DNA from: Alphaproteobacteria bacterium
GTDB lineage: Bacteria; Pseudomonadota; Alphaproteobacteria; Micavibrionales; Micavibrionaceae
Assembly (NCBI GenBank): GCA_021776015.1
Contig: JAJFGT010000122.1
Coordinates: 1 to 10,855, forward strand
Direction: 5' to 3'
Length of the DNA: 10,855 nucleotides
This document shows, piece after piece, positions 5,331-10,855 of the stretch; within the stretch, counting starts at the first letter, position 1; each line of letters starts with the position of its first letter. Made by a program: the position numbers and the translations under genes. The notes under the pieces are model-generated. The model had not been told where the DNA came from. It did not search any database and saw only the letters and a program-made list of their open reading frames with translations.

Positions 5331-7367
5331 TTGAGCACAGACACTCAAAGTGACTCTTCTCAGAATGACTTTCAAATTCATTCCGAATTTCAACCTGCAG
5401 GGGATCAACCCACAGCAATCAAACATCTTGTCAAAGGGCTCAAAAATGATGCTATGGATCAAGTTCTCCTTGGTGTAACGGGATCTGGTAAAACATTTAC
5501 CATGGCACATGTGATACAAGAGACACAGCGCCCTACTCTTATCCTCGCCCCGAATAAAACTCTTGCAGCTCAGCTTTATGGAGAAATGAAAAGCTTCTTT
5601 CCCAAAAATGCGGTTGAATATTTTGTCTCCTACTATGATTACTATCAACCTGAAGCCTATGTAGCTCGCACAGACACTTTTATAGAAAAAGAGAGTGATA
5701 TCAATGAACAGATTGATCGTATGCGCCACGCAGCAACACGGTCTTTATTTGAACGACGCGATCTGATCATTGTTGCCTCCGTCTCCTGTATCTATGGAAT
5801 CGGATCGAAAGAAGATTATTTTTCTATGACTCTGGAGCTCCAACAGGGACAAAATATTGACAGACAAGCCCTGATCTCAAAATTTGTAGAGCTTCAGTAT
5901 AAAAGGAATGACCTTACCTTTGAACGAGGATCCTTTCGCGTTAGAGGAGATACAGTTGAACTTTTTCCTGCACACTTTGAGGATAGAGCTTGGCGTTTTT
6001 CTCTGTTTGGAAATGAGCTTGAAACAATTACTGAATTCGATCCGTTAACAGGAGAAAAATTTACGGACTTATCTGCCGTTCGAATTTTTGCAAACTCACA
6101 CTACGTCACCCCTGGTCATACCATTACACAAGCCATTATGTTCATGAAGAATGATCTAAAATTACGTCTCAAAGAATTTGAAGAACAAGGGAAATTATTA
6201 GAAGCGCAACGACTTGAACAACGCACTCAATTTGATATTGAAATGCTCCAAGCAACGGGCATGTGCCAAGGCATTGAAAATTATTCACGCTATTTAACAG
6301 GAAGAAAAATTGGAGAAGCTCCCCCAACATTGATTGAATACCTTCCTCAAGATGCCCTTCTTTTTTTGGATGAAAGCCATGTTATGTTGCCTCAAATTGG
6401 AGCCATGTACAAAGGAGACCGTTCTCGTAAAACCACCTTAGTTGAATACGGTTTTAGATTACCTGTAGCTCTGGATAATCGACCCTTGAAATTTGAAGAA
6501 TGGGATGCTCTTCGTCCTCAGACAATTTATATTTCTGCAACACCTGGAGAAAGAGAACTTGATCGTGCCGGCCATATATATGCTGAACAAGTTGTCCGTC
6601 CTACCGGATTGATTGAGCCTCCCATTGAAATTCATCCTACGCACCATCAAATTGATGATCTTATGAATGAAGCACAGAAGGTGATTGCCCAAGGAGGGCG
6701 TGTCATGGTCACCACTCTTACCAAAAAGATGGCAGAAGATTTGACGGAGTATTTAAATGATCATGGTTTAAAAGTTCGCTATATGCACTCAGACATTGAT
6801 ACATTGGAACGCATTCAAATTATTCAAAATCTACGTGAAGGCTTATGTGATATTTTAGTTGGTATTAACTTACTCCGAGAAGGATTAGATATTCCCGAAT
6901 GTATGTTAATGGCTATATTAGATGCAGATAAAGAAGGGTTTTTACGCTCTAAAACATCACTTATTCAAACGATTGGACGCGCAGCTCGAAATGTCGACAG
7001 CAAAGTCATTCTCTATGCAGACAGAGTAACTAACTCTATGCAAGGCGCTATTGATGAAACAGACCGTCGACGGACAAAACAACAGGCTTATAATAAGGAA
7101 AGAAACATTACACCGACTAGTATTAAAAAGCGATTAAGCAACGTATTAGAATCTGTATTTGAACCTAAAGAAGAATTTTCTCATTCTTATGCTCTTAAAG
7201 ATCAAGCACAAGAAAGTTTTTTAATGTCTCCTGATAAAATCAGACAACGCATTAAAACTCTAGAGAAAAAGATGCATGAAGCGGCAAGTAATCTTGAGTT
7301 CGAAGAGGCCAGTCAATTACGAGATGAAATCAAGCTGTTACAAGCTCAAGACTTAAAGTTGAGCTAG
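5331..7367 (+). CDS. uvrB: Excinuclease ABC subunit UvrB
   Basis: UvrB is the damage-verifying helicase-fold subunit of UvrABC nucleotide excision repair. It is loaded by UvrA and recruits UvrC. The 678-residue length is normal. Visible in order are [11 protein letters not shown] (20-30), Walker A GVTGSGKT (48-55), the beta-hairpin segment [14 protein letters not shown] (97-110) that locks onto [11 protein letters not shown] near 148-155, the Walker B/DESH box (347-350), SATPG (402-406), motif region [12 protein letters not shown] and QTIGRAARN of helicase domain 3, and the C-terminal UVR domain (about 637-671) that contacts UvrC. The start is TTG at 5331: an in-frame stop lies at 5319-5321, and no ATG occurs before residue 42. 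Only 5 bases separate it from the cpoB stop, so it is probably translated from the same transcript. No LexA/SOS-type promoter is visible in front. The 3' end meets a convergent gene. Confidence 0.97.
   Translation: MSTDTQSDSSQNDFQIHSEFQPAGDQPTAIKHLVKGLKNDAMDQVLLGVTGSGKTFTMAHVIQETQRPTLILAPNKTLAAQLYGEMKSFFPKNAVEYFVSYYDYYQPEAYVARTDTFIEKESDINEQIDRMRHAATRSLFERRDLIIVASVSCIYGIGSKEDYFSMTLELQQGQNIDRQALISKFVELQYKRNDLTFERGSFRVRGDTVELFPAHFEDRAWRFSLFGNELETITEFDPLTGEKFTDLSAVRIFANSHYVTPGHTITQAIMFMKNDLKLRLKEFEEQGKLLEAQRLEQRTQFDIEMLQATGMCQGIENYSRYLTGRKIGEAPPTLIEYLPQDALLFLDESHVMLPQIGAMYKGDRSRKTTLVEYGFRLPVALDNRPLKFEEWDALRPQTIYISATPGERELDRAGHIYAEQVVRPTGLIEPPIEIHPTHHQIDDLMNEAQKVIAQGGRVMVTTLTKKMAEDLTEYLNDHGLKVRYMHSDIDTLERIQIIQNLREGLCDILVGINLLREGLDIPECMLMAILDADKEGFLRSKTSLIQTIGRAARNVDSKVILYADRVTNSMQGAIDETDRRRTKQQAYNKERNITPTSIKKRLSNVLESVFEPKEEFSHSYALKDQAQESFLMSPDKIRQRIKTLEKKMHEAASNLEFEEASQLRDEIKLLQAQDLKLS
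7343..7365. repeat. Hairpin at the convergent uvrB / WbaP-like junction
   Basis: AGCTCAA (7343-7349) and TTGAGCT (7359-7365) are perfect 7-base arms around a 9-base loop. The structure lies on the last codons of uvrB and reaches into the shared stop region. There is no T run on either strand, so it is not a standard intrinsic terminator. It could protect or define transcript 3' ends in both directions. Confidence 0.4.
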
Positions 7368-8869
7368 TAAGAACCAGAACTTCCGAGAAGAACACGCACT
7401 GTTTTAATCATGATAACAATATCTCCCCAGCAAGACCAATTACGAACATACCAATTATCCCAATAAATTCGTCTCTGAAAGCTTGTATCATTTCGTCCAC
7501 TGACCTGCCATAAGCCTGTAATTCCAGGGCGTGTTTTATAATATTGATGAATAGATTCCCCAAACAATTCAACTTCATCTTCTAAAATAGGACGAGGTCC
7601 GACAAGACTCATATCTCCTATCAATACATTCCAAAGCTGAGGTAATTCATCAACACTTATCTTACGGATAACACGGGCTGTCTTTGTTGTAATTCTGGGA
7701 TCTTCTTGCTTAAGTTTCCGAAATTCATCCCATTCAGATTTTGCAAGGGGATCACGTTCTAACAATTCATGAAGTAGGTGATCGGAGTCTGGTTCCATGG
7801 AACGAAATTTCCAACATTTAAATTTTCTTCCATGACGCCCTATTCTATATCCACCATAAAATAAGCTTCCTCCTTGACCTTCTATTTTTAGTAAGACCAT
7901 AACGGATAATATAACAGGGAAAAGACACAACATTGCGATTAAAGATAAGACAATATCCATACTCCGTTTCAAAATTCGTCCTGTCAGAGAGAAAATAGAA
8001 TTTTTTGCATGAAGCAGCATAATATCATATCCAAAGAAATGACGTGGCTCCATTTCCATCAAACTAATACGTGATATAGCGGGTACAACGGCATAAAGAG
8101 CATTAAGCTCTGTCAGTGCTTTTATAAGCTTATCACGTTCAACACCTCGGAATGTTTCAAGAGAGATCACAAAAAAATGATCTAGATTATCTTCTATATA
8201 TTTTTGATAGTCTATTTTCTCACGAATAATATTAATCTCTGAATATTTTTTTGGAATCGATCCCACTTCAAATTCATCACTCTTCTTATCGCGCAATGCC
8301 ACTGTCTGTACATTATAGCCTGTATAATGGTCTGTGCTGAATGCAAATAGAATATCTGTGACTGTTCCAACATCACCAATAACAACGGTTGGAATACGCC
8401 AAACCCCTTTCCCACGAGCAAGAACGTATACAATTTGCCGCATAATTAGAATTAAAAAGAAAACATAAACCCAGCTAAGTCCCACTAATAAGCGAGAGAA
8501 CGACATATCAAGCGCAAAACGCATAAAACCATCTAGGATTAATGCCAATAAACAAATGGAGAGGACATTTTGAACTTGGCTCCACCATGGAACACGCTGT
8601 GTATAGTGTCCTTTTATAAAAAAGAGGAAGAGAACGATGGGACACATCCAAATAAAAAACAGATCTTGAATAGAGCCATAGCTAAAAAGAGCCTTATTAT
8701 ATATTTCAGAAGAAATAACATCCTTTAAAAATTCTGCTGTAAAAAGAGCCAATAAGAAAGAAAGGGTGATGGCTATCGCATCAGACAGAAGCAATATGCT
8801 ACTGATCACTCTCTTTACAAGTGGTCTAGTTTTAGTATTTTTTTGTGTCATGTGGTCATTCGTCAACAT
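7364..8869 (-). CDS. WbaP-like polyprenyl-phosphate sugar-1-phosphate transferase (initiating transferase)
   Basis: The enzyme transfers a sugar 1-phosphate from a nucleotide sugar to undecaprenyl phosphate, the first step of repeat-unit assembly. Four N-terminal membrane helices (about 21-47, 68-86, 101-119, 127-149) are followed by a cytoplasmic Rossmann-like domain (about 158-270, VVIGDVG). The bacterial sugar transferase domain (about 290-501) has the re-entrant helix [19 protein letters not shown], the [10 protein letters not shown] motif, the catalytic Asp-Glu pair in DELPQ (407-411), [10 protein letters not shown] and [13 protein letters not shown]. The insertion [20 protein letters not shown] before DPRIT is typical of the WbaP/galactose-phosphate branch, so galactose 1-phosphate is the likely but unproven substrate. 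ATG 8869 has a modest AAGAG upstream; ATG 8851 is an alternative. Its stop overlaps that of uvrB on the other strand. It lies downstream of the polymerase and GH5 genes on the same strand, after a 153-base gap. Confidence 0.93.
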   Translation of the reverse strand: MLTNDHMTQKNTKTRPLVKRVISSILLLSDAIAITLSFLLALFTAEFLKDVISSEIYNKALFSYGSIQDLFFIWMCPIVLFLFFIKGHYTQRVPWWSQVQNVLSICLLALILDGFMRFALDMSFSRLLVGLSWVYVFFLILIMRQIVYVLARGKGVWRIPTVVIGDVGTVTDILFAFSTDHYTGYNVQTVALRDKKSDEFEVGSIPKKYSEINIIREKIDYQKYIEDNLDHFFVISLETFRGVERDKLIKALTELNALYAVVPAISRISLMEMEPRHFFGYDIMLLHAKNSIFSLTGRILKRSMDIVLSLIAMLCLFPVILSVMVLLKIEGQGGSLFYGGYRIGRHGRKFKCWKFRSMEPDSDHLLHELLERDPLAKSEWDEFRKLKQEDPRITTKTARVIRKISVDELPQLWNVLIGDMSLVGPRPILEDEVELFGESIHQYYKTRPGITGLWQVSGRNDTSFQRRIYWDNWYVRNWSCWGDIVIMIKTVRVLLGSSGSY

Positions 8870-8885
8870 ATGGAACTCTTATTTC

Positions 8886-8891
8886 ATTATA
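8886..8891 (-). promoter_or_regulatory. Possible -10 box for the WbaP-like gene
   Basis: An exact TATAAT reads on the minus strand. No good -35 hexamer is found 16-18 bases upstream, where the sequence is AT-rich and overlaps a palindrome. Transcription would start near 8879, only about 10 bases before ATG 8869, which is awkward for ribosome binding but would suit ATG 8851. A factor-dependent promoter is possible. Confidence 0.3.
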
Positions 8892-8897
8892 TTTTAA

Positions 8898-8910
8898 ATC
8901 GTTAAACGAT
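8898..8910. repeat. Operator-like palindrome upstream of the WbaP-like gene
   Basis: ATCGTT-a-AACGAT is a perfect 6-base inverted repeat around one central base. It lies 29 bases upstream of ATG 8869, just behind the TATAAT at 8886-8891, where a bound protein would cover the spacer and -35 region. Confidence 0.45.
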
Positions 8911-8926
8911 ATTTTTACGCTATACA

Positions 8927-8946
8927 TAAGAACAATATTGTCCTTA
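8927..8946. repeat. 20-base imperfect palindrome upstream of the WbaP-like gene
   Basis: The core ACAATATTGT (8932-8941) is a perfect palindrome. After one mismatched pair (8931/8942) the symmetry resumes as TAAG/CTTA, so nine of ten pairs match. It lies 58 bases upstream of ATG 8869, and its centre is about 32 bases from that of the smaller palindrome at 8898-8910. Confidence 0.5.
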
Positions 8947-9022
8947 GCGTCCGCCTATATGACATATTTTAGAGCAAATGTCTAAATTAAGTGTAAGCAT
9001 TACAATCTTTTGATAAAAAAGT

Positions 9023-9991
9023 CTATTGAGTAAGAGTATTGCTCTTAAGCCAATCCTTAACAAAGCGTCCCATTTCAGAATCTTGCCCTGTCATGGCAGG
9101 ACCACATTTAGGATCATAACTCCATGCCGTCCAATTGATATGAGGTCTTTTCTCCAAATATACTTGTAACGGCTCTGCAAATGATTTCTGTGTTCCATAA
9201 AAAGGTGTTTCTGCATTAAGCTTCTGAGAACTCCATCCCCACTCCGTAATAAATAGAGGAATCTCACGTGAAGCTTTAGCCAAAAGAGCCTTCCATAAGG
9301 GTGCAAATAAAGTTGGATAGAGATGCATAACATAGACAAGCTGTGGACCCTCGAAGGGATCTTTGACAGCAAAAAAAGGTATTTTGCTCCAATAGGGTGA
9401 ACCTATAAGTATAATAGTCTCTGGAGCATCGATACGAAGAGCATTCACCCATTCTTGTGCTGTCGCTTTCCAAGCTTTCCAATTACTTCGTGTTATAGAA
9501 CTTGGAGCTTTGGGTTCATTAAAAATTTCATAAAGAATATGAGAATCTTCTGCATAACGGGGCGCAACATTCTGCCAAAAACCTTTCAAAGCCTCTTCCG
9601 TCTCTGGTGTGTTCCAATCTGCGATAGCATGCCAATCAATAATACAATAAACATTATTTTCTTTACAAAGTTTAACCGCAGGATCAAGGCGTTCCTCTAT
9701 ATAAGTTTTTGCGCCTAATTGGTTCCATTCTTTTGGCTGAACAGGCAGGCGGATGACATTCACATTCCATCCTTCTTTCGAATCCGTAACTGTTTGAATA
9801 AGATCCAGAGGTTTATGCCATGATAAACTACACAAACTGACCCCTTTCAATGTAATTGGCGTGCCATCGGGTTTTTCCAAATGGTTTCCAACAACCTGAA
9901 GGCGAGGAAGCGGTGTATTTAATTCATATGCACCCACGGAAGATGTATATATAAAAGTAAGAACGAGACTAGCACACAGGATTTTTATCAA
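9023..9991 (-). CDS. Secreted glycoside hydrolase family 5 (endoglucanase-like)
   Basis: The 322-residue product has a signal peptide (basic start MIKI, hydrophobic core, cleavage likely after VGA at residue 21) and a GH5-type (beta/alpha)8 catalytic domain. Family features are LKGVSLCSLSW (48-58), the Arg in NVIRLPV (78-84), IDWH (118-121), the acid/base Glu159 in YEIFNEP (154-160), HLYP (223-226) and the nucleophile Glu250 in FITEWGWSS (247-255). Both catalytic residues are present. There is no carbohydrate-binding module. Many members cut beta-1,4-glucans, but substrate cannot be read from the sequence. The start appears to be TTG at 9991: no ATG occurs in the signal region, and the frame upstream to 10024 offers no ATG or GTG. 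It overlaps the polymerase gene by 23 bases, so the two are coupled. Placement with polysaccharide genes suggests it trims or releases the polymer made by this locus. Confidence 0.88.
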   Translation of the reverse strand: MIKILCASLVLTFIYTSSVGAYELNTPLPRLQVVGNHLEKPDGTPITLKGVSLCSLSWHKPLDLIQTVTDSKEGWNVNVIRLPVQPKEWNQLGAKTYIEERLDPAVKLCKENNVYCIIDWHAIADWNTPETEEALKGFWQNVAPRYAEDSHILYEIFNEPKAPSSITRSNWKAWKATAQEWVNALRIDAPETIILIGSPYWSKIPFFAVKDPFEGPQLVYVMHLYPTLFAPLWKALLAKASREIPLFITEWGWSSQKLNAETPFYGTQKSFAEPLQVYLEKRPHINWTAWSYDPKCGPAMTGQDSEMGRFVKDWLKSNTLTQ

Positions 9992-10855
9992 TAGTCTGAC
10001 TTTCTTTATATGTATAAACAGATATCAAATACCCATAGAGAAACCATAAGAGTGCTGCCGTTTTAATTGTAAAAACAGCATATGACAGCATAAACCCAAA
10101 ACTTAAGAAGACACTTACACCAAATATATATATACGTGCCTCCTTTGGTAGAGAGCTTTTAAAGAAGATCGGAGTTAGCCAAAAGATTAAAAAACCAAAT
10201 ATGCCTTGATTACCAAGTAAGTATAGAAGTGCTGAATCAGCCATAAATGTTGGATACCCCTGCAGCCCTAATAAAATATTGAGATCTGTCAAAGCTAAGC
10301 CTTCCATTGTCCATGAAATTCTAGAGCCAATTCCTTCCCCATTAAGATCGAACAAACCACTATATACAATAAAGAGACCCAAGATAAATGTGACAGGGAA
10401 AATTAACACGCTCAAACGGTGATCTAATCGTACAAACATCATACGACCAAGAAGAACAACAATTAAAGCTCCCAATACCATGCGAGCATCACCAAACCAA
10501 ATTAAAAATAATGTTAAGAAGAGTGCCAATATAACCTGAAATTTTGGCAATCTATCTTTCATCGAGATAAAATAAAGACCTGATATAAAGGCGTAAAAGC
10601 CAAGAGAAATTGGCTCTAAGAAAATAGATGAAATTCTATGAAGATCAAAGGGATCTGGGAAAAATCGTCCTCCCGGACGAATCCCACTTACAAAAAGATT
10701 TCCTACTGAATTTTTGAAATCACTTTCAGCATAACCCTTTGAAATAAAATAATCTTTTATATCAAACAAGGTTATAAATGTTTCAAAAGAAAAAGCTTCA
10801 AAAAGCCCCACAATTACAACAAATCCACTTAAAAAAAGAAGAGGCTTTGTTATAT
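9969..10855 (-). CDS. Polysaccharide polymerase-like membrane protein (Wzy/GumE-like, 5' end outside window)
   Basis: The frame is open to the right edge, and residues upstream of the first possible in-window start (GTG 10811) continue a membrane helix (LLFLSGFVVIVGLF), so the true start lies outside. At least 295 residues are visible with about seven or more hydrophobic segments. A conserved-looking non-membrane stretch, FVSGIRPGGRFF followed by DLHRISSIFLEPISLGFYAF, is typical of exopolysaccharide polymerases of the Wzy/GumE kind, which join undecaprenyl-linked repeat units on the periplasmic face. Near the C-terminus GYPTFMADSALLYLLGNQGIFGFLIF matches the late part of O-antigen ligase/polymerase folds. 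The 3' end overlaps the GH5 gene. The general role is well supported; which polymer it builds, and polymerase versus ligase, is inference. Confidence 0.75.
   Translation of the reverse strand, partial: ITKPLLFLSGFVVIVGLFEAFSFETFITLFDIKDYFISKGYAESDFKNSVGNLFVSGIRPGGRFFPDPFDLHRISSIFLEPISLGFYAFISGLYFISMKDRLPKFQVILALFLTLFLIWFGDARMVLGALIVVLLGRMMFVRLDHRLSVLIFPVTFILGLFIVYSGLFDLNGEGIGSRISWTMEGLALTDLNILLGLQGYPTFMADSALLYLLGNQGIFGFLIFWLTPIFFKSSLPKEARIYIFGVSVFLSFGFMLSYAVFTIKTAALLWFLYGYLISVYTYKESQTIDKNPVC

Noticed and set aside
5241..5729. A 162-codon open frame on the minus strand across the cpoB-uvrB junction
   Set aside because: It is antisense to two well-recognised genes, has no recognisable domain, and its composition reflects the reverse complement of the coding strands.
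8961..8982. GACAT/ATGTC inverted repeat in the GH5-WbaP gap
   Set aside because: Five-base arms with a 12-base spacer in AT-rich DNA are expected by chance. The two larger palindromes nearby are better candidates.
9007..9021. Small hairpin CTTTT/AAAAG just after the GH5 stop as a terminator
   Set aside because: Only five A-T-rich pairs and no following T run on the minus strand, so it is not credible as a terminator.
9455..9718. An 87-codon plus-strand frame opposite the GH5 gene
   Set aside because: It lies wholly antisense to the conserved catalytic region of GH5, with no ribosome binding site and no family likeness.

Overview
The window reads as a stretch of chromosome from an AT-rich alphaproteobacterium (about 40% G+C by eye). 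The gene set (rsmI/lpoA-like/yraN, a two-BON-domain lipoprotein, SirB1-like, pal-cpoB, uvrB, then exopolysaccharide genes) and the protein styles would fit a low-GC Acetobacteraceae such as Commensalibacter. That placement is an inference from family resemblance, not the result of a search. I see no insertion sequence, phage gene, tRNA, rRNA, CRISPR array or origin. Almost all of the window is coding.

Layout. Bases 1-439 (minus strand, cut by the left edge) hold the start of an LpoA/LppC-type lipoprotein. It diverges from rsmI (515-1417, plus). yraN (1386-1772) overlaps the rsmI 3' end. A possible promoter inside the yraN 3' end precedes a two-BON-domain lipoprotein (1860-2747), whose stop overlaps the TTG start of a SirB1/transglutaminase-like protein (2744-3640). 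A 246-base gap with several inverted repeats leads to pal (3887-4417), then cpoB (4447-5325) and uvrB (5331-7367), tightly spaced. uvrB ends tail-to-tail, sharing a CTAG, with a minus-strand exopolysaccharide block. In transcription order that block is a Wzy/GumE-like polymerase cut by the right edge (10855-9969), a secreted GH5 glycanase (9991-9023), a 153-base gap with two palindromes, and a WbaP-like initiating sugar-phosphate transferase (8869-7364).

How the genes work together. The left two thirds is largely an envelope neighbourhood. It encodes three predicted outer-membrane lipoproteins (LpoA-like, BON/DolP-like, Pal) and periplasmic CpoB. In Escherichia coli the counterparts of these proteins couple peptidoglycan synthesis to outer-membrane constriction and integrity. 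RsmI (16S rRNA methylation), YraN (nuclease-fold protein) and UvrB (excision repair) are housekeeping passengers. The right third builds a surface polysaccharide: WbaP-like loads the first sugar on undecaprenyl phosphate, the polymerase joins repeat units, and the GH5 enzyme probably trims the polymer in the periplasm or outside.

The most notable non-coding signals are a textbook intrinsic-terminator shape inside the cpoB signal-peptide coding region, two palindromes in front of the WbaP-like gene, the shared CTAG stop at the convergent junction, and three apparent TTG starts at overlapped or nearly overlapped junctions. I did not find a clearly new multi-gene system here.
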